A stretch of 64,000 nt of DNA, from contig NZ_JACHLU010000004.1 in NCBI RefSeq assembly GCF_014204625.1, forward strand, positions 248,001 through 312,000, in the 5' to 3' direction. The position numbers and the translations under genes were made by a program. Source of the DNA: Gillisella vitis (GTDB taxonomy: Bacteria > Pseudomonadota > Alphaproteobacteria > Rhizobiales > Rhizobiaceae). Under the pieces are notes generated by a model. That model ran no database searches. It had not been told where the DNA came from and worked only from the letters and a program-made list of their open reading frames with translations. Position 1 is the stretch's first letter, and each line of letters opens with the position of its first letter. Below are positions 45,607-54,555 of the stretch, piece by piece.

Positions 45607-46689
45607 ATGAATACCAGTGTTTCTATCCGTGACCTTTCCTTGAATTTTGGTGCCGTGACGGTGCTGAAAGACCTCAATCTCGATATTGCCGATGGTGAGT
45701 TTCTGGTGCTGCTCGGCTCATCGGGCTGTGGCAAATCCACTTTGCTCAATTGCATTGCCGGACTTCTGGATGTGTCGGAAGGCCAGATTTTCATCAAGGA
45801 CAAAAACGTCACCTGGGAAGAACCCAAGGACCGCGGCATCGGCATGGTGTTTCAGTCCTACGCGCTCTATCCGCAGATGACGGTGGAGAAAAACCTCTCC
45901 TTCGGTCTGCAAGTGGCGAAAATGCCAAAGGAAGAGATCGACAAGCGCGTGGCGCGGGCCTCCGAGATTCTGCAAATCGGCCCGCTTTTGAAGCGCAAAC
46001 CCGCCGAACTGTCCGGTGGTCAGCGCCAGCGTGTGGCCATTGGCCGGGCGCTGGTGCGCGATGTGGATGTGTTTCTGTTCGATGAGCCGCTGTCCAATCT
46101 CGATGCCAAACTGCGGGCGGAACTGCGCGTGGAAATCAAACGGCTGCACCAACAGCTGAAAAACACCATGATCTATGTGACCCATGATCAGATCGAGGCG
46201 CTGACGCTGGCAGATCGCATTGCGATTATGAAAAATGGGGTGATCCAGCAGCTTGATGATCCGATGACCATTTATAATCGTCCGCGCAATCTGTTCGTCG
46301 CTGGCTTCATTGGTTCGCCATCCATGAACTTCTTCAAAGGCCAATTGGTAGAAAAGAACGGTGCCGTGGTGTTTTCCAGCGGTGGCGTCGATTTTGCCCT
46401 GAACGGCTATGATGCAGACACCAGATTGGATGCAGGCCGCGAGGTTATTCTGGGCGTTCGGCCGGAGCATATCGCTGTCGATGCGGCCAGTGACATGGCC
46501 CACGCGGCCACGGTGGATATTGAAGAGCCCATGGGGGCCGATAACCTGCTGTGGCTGAAACTGGCCGGGCAAAGCCTGTCGGTGCGTATTGCCGGAACAC
46601 GGCGTTATGCGCCGGGAAGCTCGGTCAATCTGTCCTTCGATATGTCGGTGGCATCGCTGTTTGATGCGAAGACAGAAGTGAGGCTGTGA
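45607..46689 (+). CDS. Sugar ABC transporter ATP-binding protein (MalK/UgpC type)
   Basis: 360 residues. Walker A GSSGCGKSTLLN (about 39-50), Q-loop region VFQSYALYPQMT, signature LSGGQRQRVAIGRAL, Walker B VFLFDEPLSNLDAKLR and the switch histidine in YVTHDQIEALTLAD. A C-terminal regulatory TOBE domain follows (about 240-360). It energises the transporter. The stop overlaps the GTG candidate start of the mannosidase by one to four bases, so the genes are coupled. Confidence 0.95.
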   Translation: MNTSVSIRDLSLNFGAVTVLKDLNLDIADGEFLVLLGSSGCGKSTLLNCIAGLLDVSEGQIFIKDKNVTWEEPKDRGIGMVFQSYALYPQMTVEKNLSFGLQVAKMPKEEIDKRVARASEILQIGPLLKRKPAELSGGQRQRVAIGRALVRDVDVFLFDEPLSNLDAKLRAELRVEIKRLHQQLKNTMIYVTHDQIEALTLADRIAIMKNGVIQQLDDPMTIYNRPRNLFVAGFIGSPSMNFFKGQLVEKNGAVVFSSGGVDFALNGYDADTRLDAGREVILGVRPEHIAVDAASDMAHAATVDIEEPMGADNLLWLKLAGQSLSVRIAGTRRYAPGSSVNLSFDMSVASLFDAKTEVRL

Positions 46690-49136
46690 GCGCGATGTCT
46701 GAAACCAATCTCGACCTTTCCGGCCCATGGCAGCTTGCTACAGCAGAGGGCGAACATGCTTGCACCATCACCATTCCCGGCGATGTGCATAGCGCGCTCC
46801 ATGCTGCGAATATTATTCCCGATCCCTATTTCGGGCGCAATGAAGAGCAGGTGCAATGGGTGGCTGAGGCCGATTGGGTGCTGACACGTAGCTTCACCGT
46901 GGATCACGTTGAAGGTGATTGGTATCTGGATATTGATTATCTCGATACCGTGGCCGTGGTGTTCATCAATGATGTTCCGGTGCTGTCCGCCGACAATTGC
47001 TTTCGCCGCTATCGGCCTGATGTGAGTGCAGCGCTTCAGCCGGGCGAAAACTCCATTCGCATTGTCATCCACTCCAGCATCAAGGCGGGAGAAGAGAGAC
47101 AGGCACGCCAGCCTTTTTATGTGCCATACCACCCCGGCAATTCGCCGATTGCCAATGGCAATATGCTACGCAAACCCCAGTGCCATTTCGGTTGGGATTG
47201 GAACATTGCCATTGCGCCCTTGGGTCTCTACGGCACGGTGGCCCTTCGCAAGCTGGACCCGGCGCGGATCGAGCATGTGGAAACCCGGCAACTTCACCAG
47301 ACCGATGGTCGGGTGGAACTGACGGTGAGGGTGACGCTCTATGCCAGTGCGCCCGCTGTGGTGCCGGTGCATTTCGAATTTGATGGTGAGCGGGTGCGGC
47401 TTGACTGCGGCGTCAATGCCGGAGAAACGGTGATCAGTCATGTGTTCGAGGTCGAAAATCCGCGCCTGTGGTGGCCTGCTGGCAGCGGCGAGCAGGCGCT
47501 TTATACTCTAAGCGTCGATGTGCCGGGCGAGCGGGTGGAAAGGCAGATTGGCCTTCGCACCATCGAGCTTTTGACCGATGCTGATGAAGCGGGCAGCCGT
47601 TTTGCCTTCCGGGTCAATGGCCGGGAAGTTTTCTGCCGTGGTGCCAACTGGATTCCTGCCGATGCGGTGTTTTCCAAATCCTCACCAGAAAAAACCGAAG
47701 ACCTGCTGCAATCGGCTGTTGATGCCAACATGAACATGATCCGCGTCTGGGGCGGCGGCTTTTATGAGCCGGATTGGTTCTATGATCTGTGCGACCGAAT
47801 GGGGTTGATGGTCTGGCAGGATTTTATGTTCTCCTGCAATCTCTACCCTTGCACCGAAGACTTCCTCGATAATGTGGCTAAGGAGGTCGATTATCAGGTT
47901 CGTAGGCTTTCAAGCCATCCTTCGATTGCCCTTTGGTGTGGCGATAACGAATTGGTCGGCGCGCTGACGTGGTTTGAGGAAAGCCGCAACAATCGGGATC
48001 GCTATCTGGTGGCCTATGACCGCCTGAACCGGGTGATAGAGCAGGGCGTCAAGCGTGCCTTCCCGCAAGGCATCTGGTGGCCGTCCAGTCCGGCGTCCGG
48101 TTATCTGGATTATGGTGATGCGTGGCACGCCGATGGCTCTGGCGATATGCACTATTGGTCCGTCTGGCACGAGAACAAAAGCTTTGACAATTACCGCAGC
48201 GTCAAGCCGCGCTTCTGCTCGGAGTTCGGTTTTCAGTCCTACACATCCTTGCCCGTGATCGAGAGTTTTTCCGAGCCAAAGGATATGAACATTGCATCAC
48301 CCGTGATTGAACTGCACCAGAAAAACGCGGGCGGCAATGAGCGGATTGCGGGCACCATGTTCCGCTATTTCCGCTTTCCCAAGGATTTTGCCAATTTTGT
48401 CTATCTCAGCCAGATCCAGCAGGGCTTGGCCATCAAGACGGCGGTGGACTATTGGCGATCCTTGAAACCCCATTGCATGGGCACGCTCTATTGGCAGCTC
48501 AACGACACATGGCCCGTGGCCTCGTGGTCCAGTCTGGATTACGGCGGCAACTGGAAGGCCATGCACTACATGGCCAAGCGGTTCTTTCAGCCCGTTGCGG
48601 TGGCCGCTATTCCAGATGGAGAGACAATCCAGTTTTCCATGGTCAATGACACGGCAGAGAGTGTGACGATTGATCTGGAGGTGTTTGCGCTGACACTGGA
48701 TGGTCAACGCATTCCTCTTGCATCGGCCCAGAGTGATTGCGGGCCGGATAAAGCGGCCATTCTAACGTCCATCAACACATCAGAAAAATTCTTTAATGAT
48801 ATGATTTTATGGAATTTTACTGCATCAAATGGCATGGCTGGTGAGGGCCATTATCTGCATGGCACCTATAAGGCGCTTGAGCTTTTGCCATCTGGCCTGA
48901 GCCATGATGTGGCGGCGAAAGCCGATGGCAGTGTTGAGCTGACCATCACCGCCACTGGCCTTGCGCTGTTTGTGATAGTGGAGAGCGCCACACCCGGTCG
49001 CTACAGCGACAATGCCTTTGATCTCACCGCAGGCGAAAGCCGCACCATCATCTTTACCCCATCTGCGCCTTTGCCGTCTGGCGAGGTGCCAGCCTTTCGG
49101 CTTTACGACCTTCATTCCTGCCAGACGGTAGGATGA
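46686..49136 (+). CDS. Beta-mannosidase, glycoside hydrolase family 2
   Basis: 816 residues. It removes terminal beta-mannose from manno-oligosaccharides, consistent with import by the transporter and cytoplasmic cleavage (no signal peptide). The N-terminal jelly-roll (about 1-170) is followed by the Ig-like domain and the TIM barrel. The acid/base Glu lies in WCGDNEL (about residue 422) and the nucleophile in SEFGFQSY (about 513); FCRGANWIPADA and NMIRVWGGGFYEPD are typical of the beta-mannosidase branch. The start is GTG 46686 or ATG 46695. Beta-glucuronidase or beta-galactosidase activity seems less likely. Confidence 0.88.
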   Translation: MSAMSETNLDLSGPWQLATAEGEHACTITIPGDVHSALHAANIIPDPYFGRNEEQVQWVAEADWVLTRSFTVDHVEGDWYLDIDYLDTVAVVFINDVPVLSADNCFRRYRPDVSAALQPGENSIRIVIHSSIKAGEERQARQPFYVPYHPGNSPIANGNMLRKPQCHFGWDWNIAIAPLGLYGTVALRKLDPARIEHVETRQLHQTDGRVELTVRVTLYASAPAVVPVHFEFDGERVRLDCGVNAGETVISHVFEVENPRLWWPAGSGEQALYTLSVDVPGERVERQIGLRTIELLTDADEAGSRFAFRVNGREVFCRGANWIPADAVFSKSSPEKTEDLLQSAVDANMNMIRVWGGGFYEPDWFYDLCDRMGLMVWQDFMFSCNLYPCTEDFLDNVAKEVDYQVRRLSSHPSIALWCGDNELVGALTWFEESRNNRDRYLVAYDRLNRVIEQGVKRAFPQGIWWPSSPASGYLDYGDAWHADGSGDMHYWSVWHENKSFDNYRSVKPRFCSEFGFQSYTSLPVIESFSEPKDMNIASPVIELHQKNAGGNERIAGTMFRYFRFPKDFANFVYLSQIQQGLAIKTAVDYWRSLKPHCMGTLYWQLNDTWPVASWSSLDYGGNWKAMHYMAKRFFQPVAVAAIPDGETIQFSMVNDTAESVTIDLEVFALTLDGQRIPLASAQSDCGPDKAAILTSINTSEKFFNDMILWNFTASNGMAGEGHYLHGTYKALELLPSGLSHDVAAKADGSVELTITATGLALFVIVESATPGRYSDNAFDLTAGESRTIIFTPSAPLPSGEVPAFRLYDLHSCQTVG

Positions 49137-49137
49137 G

Positions 49138-49175
49138 GGTGTTTCATGCGCCTGTATTCAGGGCGCGATCGATTA
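49138..49175 (+). promoter_or_regulatory. Intercistronic stem-loop
   Basis: GCGCCTG near 49148 pairs with CAGGGCGC near 49160 around TATT (one bulged base). It lies between the mannosidase stop and the next ribosome binding site; no T-run follows. Confidence 0.4.
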
Positions 49176-49195
49176 TCTTTCAGGAGGAGATGTCC

Positions 49196-49957
49196 ATGAC
49201 GAAGCTTGGTTTTCAAATTTACAGCGCACGTAATTTTCAGCCCTACTCTGACGTTTTCAAAAAACTCGCGGCGGCTGGCTACAGCCATGTGGAAGGCTTT
49301 GGCGGCGTCTATGGTGATCTTGATACCGCCGGTCTCAAGGCGCTTCGCGCTGATCTGGATGCCAATGGCCTGACCATGCCAACCGGCCATTTTGGCATTG
49401 ATATGCTGGAAAAAGATCCGGGCCGTGCGCTGGAAATTGCTGAAGTGCTTGGCATGACAGCCATCTATTGCCCTTACCTCTTGCCCGATCAGCGCCCAAC
49501 AGATGCCGCTGGCTGGTTTGCTTTTGGCCAACGTCTGGAAGCCGCTGGCAAGCCATTTGTAGCGGCGGGCCTGACCTTTGGCTGGCACAATCATGATTTT
49601 GAGTTTGCCACATTGGCGGACGGCTCCACCCCGCAAGAGCAGATTTTTGCAGGCGGCCCAGCGTTGAAATGGGAAGCTGACCTTGCCTGGGTGGTGCGTG
49701 GCGGAGCTGATCCGTTTGCGTGGATTGAAAGCTACGGCAAGCGGATTACGGCGGTTCACGTCAAGGATATAGCACCGGCTGGCGAAAACAAGGATGAGGA
49801 TGGCTGGGCCGATGTTGGCCATGGCACGGTGGATTGGAAGGGGCTGGTGGCAGCGCTGGCCAAGTACAATGTCGCGCATTATGTGGTGGAACACGACAAC
49901 CCCAACGACATTGATCGCCTGATCATCCGCTCAATTGCATCCTTCAAAAGCTTTTGA
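49196..49957 (+). CDS. Sugar phosphate isomerase/epimerase-type TIM-barrel protein
   Basis: 253 residues from the ATG at 49196, with AGGAGGA at the right distance upstream (an ATG at 49190 is too close). AP-endonuclease-2-like xylose-isomerase fold: FQIYSARNF at the start, PTGHFGIDMLE, LTFGWHNHDFEF (metal-binding His region), LKWEADLAWVVRGGADP, and AVHVKDIAP. It probably isomerises or epimerises a keto sugar or sugar derivative produced by the neighbouring oxidoreductase. The substrate is unknown. Confidence 0.85.
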   Translation: MTKLGFQIYSARNFQPYSDVFKKLAAAGYSHVEGFGGVYGDLDTAGLKALRADLDANGLTMPTGHFGIDMLEKDPGRALEIAEVLGMTAIYCPYLLPDQRPTDAAGWFAFGQRLEAAGKPFVAAGLTFGWHNHDFEFATLADGSTPQEQIFAGGPALKWEADLAWVVRGGADPFAWIESYGKRITAVHVKDIAPAGENKDEDGWADVGHGTVDWKGLVAALAKYNVAHYVVEHDNPNDIDRLIIRSIASFKSF

Positions 49958-49985
49958 TTTTATAGCGTTAGAAAGGTTTCATCAT

Positions 49986-51119
49986 ATGGAACGCGAACTT
50001 GGTGTTGGCATCATTGGATGCGGTAATATCTCCACCGCCTATTTCACTCTTGCCCCGCTGTTCAAGGGTATCAAGGTTGTTGCGTGTAGCGATATTAACA
50101 TGAATGCCGCCGAACTGCGGGCCGAAGAATTTGGCGTGAAAGCCCAAACGGTGGATGAATTACTCGCCAATCCTGAGGTGGATGTTGTGGTCAATCTGAC
50201 CATTCCAGATGCGCATTACCCTGTCTCCAAGCAGATTCTGGAAGCGGGCAAACACGTCTATTCCGAAAAGCCGCTGGTGTTGAGCCTTGAACAAGGCGAA
50301 GACCTGCGCCGGATTGCCAAAGAAAAAGGCCTCTCGGTTGGCTGCGCACCCGATACATTTCTGGGCGGCTCCCATCAGTTGGCCCGCAAATATATCGATG
50401 AGGGTGGCATTGGCCGCGTCACCTCCGGCACCTGCCATGTGATGAGCCCCGGCATGGAAATGTGGCATCCCAACCCGGATTTCTTCTTCCTGCCTGGCGG
50501 CGGGCCAATCCTTGATCTGGGGCCGTATTACATTGCCAATCTCATCAACCTGATTGGTCCGGTGAAGCGTGTTGGCGCGCTGACGTCGATGGCCAGCGAG
50601 ATCCGCACCATCACCAGCGAGCCACGCAATGGCGAGGTTATTCCAGTGAAGACACCCACCAACATCCACGCGCTGCTGGAGTTTGTGAATGGGGCGACGA
50701 TCACGCTCTCAGCAAGCTGGGATGTGTGGTGCCATCGCCACGCCAATATGGAACTGTACGGCACGGAAGGCTCGCTGTTTGTGCCGGATCCGAATTTCTT
50801 TGGCGGGTTGGTGGAAGCCACGGGCCGAAATAAAGAGATCAAGCCGTTGGAAGCGTGGGATCACCCGTTTGGCATCGATAATCAGGAAAGCCAGCAGGGA
50901 CCGCGCGCCAATTATCGCACGGCTGGCCTTGCCGATATGGCGCTGGCCATCCTTGAAGGCCGGGATGCCCGCTGCTCACTCGATCGGGTGCTGCATGGCG
51001 TGGATGTGATGACGGCCATTCTCAAGTCTGGCGAGACGGGCGCGTTCATTACACTTTCCACGACATGTACCCAACCCGCCGCACTTGGGGTAGAAGAGGC
51101 ACGCGCTTTGCTGAAGTGA
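49986..51119 (+). CDS. Gfo/Idh/MocA family NAD(P)-dependent sugar oxidoreductase
   Basis: 377 residues from the ATG at 49986. The Rossmann motif is GIIGCGNIS near the start; the catalytic EKP is in YSEKPLVLS (about residue 96), and the second domain has HVMSPGMEMWHPNPDFFFLPGGGPILDLG (named by HVMSPGMEMWH). Family members oxidise or reduce hexoses, inositols or their derivatives. Paired with the isomerase-like gene 28 bases upstream, as is common in sugar pathways that go through a keto intermediate. A stretch of 55 bases with a stem-loop separates it from the aldo-keto reductase gene. Confidence 0.9.
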   Translation: MERELGVGIIGCGNISTAYFTLAPLFKGIKVVACSDINMNAAELRAEEFGVKAQTVDELLANPEVDVVVNLTIPDAHYPVSKQILEAGKHVYSEKPLVLSLEQGEDLRRIAKEKGLSVGCAPDTFLGGSHQLARKYIDEGGIGRVTSGTCHVMSPGMEMWHPNPDFFFLPGGGPILDLGPYYIANLINLIGPVKRVGALTSMASEIRTITSEPRNGEVIPVKTPTNIHALLEFVNGATITLSASWDVWCHRHANMELYGTEGSLFVPDPNFFGGLVEATGRNKEIKPLEAWDHPFGIDNQESQQGPRANYRTAGLADMALAILEGRDARCSLDRVLHGVDVMTAILKSGETGAFITLSTTCTQPAALGVEEARALLK

Positions 51120-51129
51120 GGTGCTTGAA

Positions 51130-51155
51130 GATGGGGCGGTCGTTATCGCCCCATC
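51130..51155 (+). promoter_or_regulatory. Intercistronic stem-loop
   Basis: GATGGGGCG (51130-51138) pairs perfectly with CGCCCCATC (51147-51155), 9 bp with an 8-base loop. No T-run follows. It lies 10 bases after the oxidoreductase stop and 20 before the next start. Confidence 0.5.
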
Positions 51156-51174
51156 GACATCAAGGGAGAAGATG

Positions 51175-52206
51175 ATGAGCTGGCAACCGGCTGAAAACCG
51201 CTATGAGCGGATGACCTATAATCGTTGTGGCAAAAGTGGCTTGAAGCTTCCGGCAATCTCGCTGGGCCTGTGGCATAATTTTGGCGATGATACCCCGCAT
51301 CAGCGCAAGCGCGATATGTGCCGCGCAGCGTTTGATCTGGGCATTACCCATTTCGATCTTGCCAACAATTATGGCCCGCTGCCGGGTTCGGCAGAATCTG
51401 CTTTTGGCGAAATTCTCAAAACCGATTTCCACGGCTTGCGCGACGAGCTGATCATTTCATCCAAGGCAGGGTATTATATGTGGCCCGGCCCCTATGGCGA
51501 ATGGTGCAGCCGCAAATATCTGATTTCGTCCTGCGATCAGAGCCTGAAGCGCATGGGTCTCGATTATGTCGATATTTTTTATTCGCATCGCTTTGACCCC
51601 GACACGCCGCTGGAAGAAACCTGCGGAGCGCTGGACCATATCGTAAGGTCAGGTCGCGCCCTTTACGTGGGTATTTCATCCTACAATTCTCAGCGCACCC
51701 GTGAAGCGGTTGAGATCATGAAAAGCCTCGGCACGCCGTTGCTGATTCATCAGCCAAGCTATTCCATGCTCAATCGCTGGGTGGAAGACGATGCGCTTTT
51801 GGATACGCTGGACGATGTTGGCATGGGGTCCATCGTGTTTTCGCCTTTGGCGCAAGGCATGTTGAGCACCAAATATCTTCAGGGCATTCCAGAAGGCAGC
51901 CGTGCGGCTCAGGCCAAATCCTTGAAGACTGAGTTTATTCGCCCCGAAATCATCGACAATATCCGCAAGCTCAATGGCATTGCCGAAAAGCGCGGTCAGA
52001 CCCTGGCGCAAATGGCGATTGCTTGGGTGCTACGCGGCGGGCGCGTGACGTCAGCACTGATTGGTGCCAGCCGCGTGTCGCAGATTGAAGATTGCGTGAA
52101 GGCATTGGACAATTCCACCTTTACCGATGCGGAACTGGCTGAAATCAACACCTATGCCAAGGAAGCCGACATCAATCTCTGGGCAAAGTCTGCCGAGCGG
52201 GATTGA
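51175..52206 (+). CDS. Aldo-keto reductase, L-glyceraldehyde-3-phosphate reductase (YghZ/Gpr)-like
   Basis: 343 residues. The opening RYERMTYNRCGKSGLKLPA and LGLWHNFGDDTP match the YghZ/Gpr branch of the aldo-keto reductases. The catalytic Asp/Tyr region is FDLANNYGPLPGSAE, the Lys in SSKAGYYMWPGPYGEW, and the NADPH site in GASRVSQIEDCVKAL. YghZ of E. coli reduces L-glyceraldehyde-3-phosphate and methylglyoxal; here, in a sugar operon, a sugar aldehyde is equally likely. The ATG at 51175 is the second of two adjacent ATG codons and has the better spacing. The gene is followed by an intrinsic terminator. Confidence 0.88.
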   Translation: MSWQPAENRYERMTYNRCGKSGLKLPAISLGLWHNFGDDTPHQRKRDMCRAAFDLGITHFDLANNYGPLPGSAESAFGEILKTDFHGLRDELIISSKAGYYMWPGPYGEWCSRKYLISSCDQSLKRMGLDYVDIFYSHRFDPDTPLEETCGALDHIVRSGRALYVGISSYNSQRTREAVEIMKSLGTPLLIHQPSYSMLNRWVEDDALLDTLDDVGMGSIVFSPLAQGMLSTKYLQGIPEGSRAAQAKSLKTEFIRPEIIDNIRKLNGIAEKRGQTLAQMAIAWVLRGGRVTSALIGASRVSQIEDCVKALDNSTFTDAELAEINTYAKEADINLWAKSAERD

Positions 52207-52216
52207 TTGACCATGG

Positions 52217-52253
52217 CCACCGCGCCCAACGTGGCGCGGTGGATTTTGTTTTT
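52217..52253 (+). terminator. Intrinsic terminator or attenuator inside the sugar operon
   Basis: A perfect 10-bp GC-rich stem (CCACCGCGCC, 52217-52226, with GGCGCGGTGG, 52233-52242) with a 6-base loop is followed by ATTTTGTTTTT. The next gene (GH43) begins 14 bases later, with its ribosome binding site directly behind the T-run, so the terminator lies inside the operon. Confidence 0.8.
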
Positions 52254-52266
52254 GGGAGGAAAAACA

Positions 52267-53874
52267 ATGATCATCAATCCCATTCTGCCAGGGTTCAACC
52301 CGGACCCATCGATCTGCCGCGTTGGCGATGATTATTATATCGCCACCTCCACCTTTGAGTGGTATCCCGGCGTGCAGATTCACCACTCGCGTGATCTGGT
52401 CAACTGGACGCTGATCCGCCGCCCGCTGGAGCGCAAAAGTCAGCTCGATATGCGGGGAAACCCGGATAGCTGCGGCATCTGGGCACCATGTCTGTCCTTT
52501 GCCGATGGGCTGTTCTGGCTGGTCTATACCGATGTCAAACGCTACGACGGCAGCTTTAAGGATGCGCCCAATTACATCGTGACGTCGCCGACGATTGAGG
52601 GAGAATGGTCTGATCCGATCTACGTCAATTCGTCCGGTTTCGATCCCTCGCTGTTTCATGATGATGATGGCCGCAAATGGTTCGTCAACATGCAGTGGAA
52701 TTATCGGCCAGAGGCCCACAATACCGAAGGGGATAATCCGGCTTTTGACGGTATTTTGCTACAGGAATGGGATGCGGCCAGCAAAAAGCTGATTGGCCCG
52801 GTGCACAATATTTACCCCGGCACCGAACTGGGGCTGGTGGAGGGCCCGCATCTGTTCAAGCGCAATGGCTGGTATTATCTCACCACGGCCGAAGGCGGCA
52901 CCGGCTATGACCATGCCGTGACCATGGCGCGCTCACGCGATATCAATGGGCCTTATGAAACCCACCCGGACAAATACCTGATCACGGCCAAAGACAACCC
53001 GAAGGCACCGTTGCAACGGGCAGGTCACGGCCAATATGTCGAAACGCCAGATGGGCAGGCCTATCACACCCATTTGTGTGGTCGCCCGCTTGCGCCCTAT
53101 CGGCGCTGCACATTGGGCCGCGAGACCGCTTTGCAAAAATGCATCTGGCAGGATGACTGGCTCTATCTGATTGGCGGCAGCCCCGTGCCTGCCATTGAGG
53201 TGGCTCCGCCTGTGCCAACCACGCGCAAACCACAGTCACAGCGGATTGATGAGCGCTTTGATCAGCCGGTTTTGCCTGCTGATTTTCAATGGCTGCGCAC
53301 GCCGGAGCGTGATCGAATTTTCTCGCTCACGGATCGCCCCGGATTTTTGCGGCTTTATGGCCGCGAAAGCATAGGCTCGTGGTTTGAGCAGGCCTTGGTG
53401 GCCCGCAGACAGGAGCATCACAGTTTTCGCACTGAGACCCAGATTGAATTTGCGCCCGGCACCTATCAGCAGGTGGCTGGCCTGACCCATTATTATAACC
53501 GCTTCAAGCTGCACGCTTTGGCCGTGACATGGCATGAAACATTGGGCCGGGTTCTGACAATTCTATCCTGCCCCGGCGATTACCCCGCCGGCAAGCTGGT
53601 GTTTCCCATCGGCTCCGGCATCTCTGTACCGGATGGACCGCTGGATCTGGCCATGGAGGTTGCCGACAACGATCTGCACTTTTTCTGGAGACCTGGCGGT
53701 GAAGATGAGTGGCGTGATATTGGTGACGCGCTGGATGCAGGCGTCATTTCCGATGAAGGCGGCCGGGGCGAACATGGTTCATTCACCGGCGCGTTTGCGG
53801 GTGTCTTCGCCTTTGACTTGACCGGGCAGGCAACGCCTGCCGATTTTGCGGGCTTCTCTTACGAGGTGCGCTAG
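52267..53874 (+). CDS. Glycoside hydrolase family 43 beta-xylosidase/arabinofuranosidase-like
   Basis: 535 residues from the ATG at 52267 (GGGAGG upstream). The five-bladed propeller domain has the general base D13 in PGFNPDPSICR, the pKa-modulating Asp near 127 in SGFDPSLFHDDDG, and the acid Glu near 193 in LVEGPHLFK. A C-terminal beta-sandwich domain (about 325-535) follows, the layout of the XynB-type enzymes. No signal peptide, so it acts on imported oligosaccharides. Last gene of the operon, behind a terminator-like structure. Xylosidase versus arabinofuranosidase cannot be decided by eye. Confidence 0.88.
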   Translation: MIINPILPGFNPDPSICRVGDDYYIATSTFEWYPGVQIHHSRDLVNWTLIRRPLERKSQLDMRGNPDSCGIWAPCLSFADGLFWLVYTDVKRYDGSFKDAPNYIVTSPTIEGEWSDPIYVNSSGFDPSLFHDDDGRKWFVNMQWNYRPEAHNTEGDNPAFDGILLQEWDAASKKLIGPVHNIYPGTELGLVEGPHLFKRNGWYYLTTAEGGTGYDHAVTMARSRDINGPYETHPDKYLITAKDNPKAPLQRAGHGQYVETPDGQAYHTHLCGRPLAPYRRCTLGRETALQKCIWQDDWLYLIGGSPVPAIEVAPPVPTTRKPQSQRIDERFDQPVLPADFQWLRTPERDRIFSLTDRPGFLRLYGRESIGSWFEQALVARRQEHHSFRTETQIEFAPGTYQQVAGLTHYYNRFKLHALAVTWHETLGRVLTILSCPGDYPAGKLVFPIGSGISVPDGPLDLAMEVADNDLHFFWRPGGEDEWRDIGDALDAGVISDEGGRGEHGSFTGAFAGVFAFDLTGQATPADFAGFSYEVR

Positions 53875-53878
53875 AGTC

Positions 53879-53913
53879 TGTCAGGGAGACGTGGAGCCCG
53901 GTTTTCCCTGACA
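53879..53913. terminator. Possible bidirectional terminator after GH43 and msrQ
   Basis: TGTCAGGGA (53879-53887) pairs with TCCCTGACA (53905-53913) around a 17-base loop between the convergent GH43 and msrQ genes. Neither side has a T-run, so the evidence for termination is modest. Confidence 0.4.
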
Positions 53914-53917
53914 AATT

Positions 53918-54553
53918 CTAAGCAGGTCTTACACGTCCCGCCTTCTTGCGCTTTGCTGCCATCACTTTCGGGCGGATCAGGCGATAGCCCAAAAGCACGG
54001 TGACAATGGCGGTGTAGGTGGCCGGTTCCAGCGTGAAAGATTTGCGCGACAGCACGAAATGCAACAGGCTTGCCGCCAGAATAATATAACTGGCTTTGTG
54101 CAGGGTGTTCCAGCGGCTGCCAAGTGTGCGAATTGACCAGCGGTTTGAGGTCAGCGCCAGTGGAATGAGCAGAATGAGCCCCAGCATTCCCAGCATGATA
54201 TAGGGCCGCTTGAGAATGTCTCCGAGAATGGATGAGATGATCAAGCCGCGATCCAGCGTCAGATAGACGGCAAAATGGGCCAGCACATAATAGAACACCA
54301 GAAGGCCCAAAGCTCTGCGATAGGCAATCAGATTGATCTTGAACAGGTCGCGGAGCGGCGTGATGGCCAGCCCCAGACAGAGCAGGCGCAAGGCCCAAAG
54401 ACCCAGACGATGCTCGAATTCGCGCACAGGATCGGCCCCCAGCCCGCCAAAAATGCCGAGGTAGAAAGCATAAAGACCGGGGAGTAGGCCAATGGCATAA
54501 ACCGCCCAGATGGAGAGCGATTTTTGCCGCGCAGAAAGAGTGAAGCCTGCCAT
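53918..54553 (-). CDS. msrQ: Heme-binding membrane subunit MsrQ of methionine sulfoxide reductase
   Basis: 211 residues with six predicted membrane helices. It belongs to the ferric-reductase-like transmembrane family; likely heme-ligand histidines are in FEHRLGLWALR, VLAHFAVYL and LHKASYIILA. MsrQ feeds electrons from the respiratory chain to periplasmic MsrP. The ATG lies two bases after the msrP stop, so it is in the same operon. The Arg/Lys-rich C-terminus (AAKRKKAGRVR) should be cytoplasmic. Confidence 0.93.
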   Translation of the reverse strand: MAGFTLSARQKSLSIWAVYAIGLLPGLYAFYLGIFGGLGADPVREFEHRLGLWALRLLCLGLAITPLRDLFKINLIAYRRALGLLVFYYVLAHFAVYLTLDRGLIISSILGDILKRPYIMLGMLGLILLIPLALTSNRWSIRTLGSRWNTLHKASYIILAASLLHFVLSRKSFTLEPATYTAIVTVLLGYRLIRPKVMAAKRKKAGRVRPA

Positions 54554-54555
54554 GA

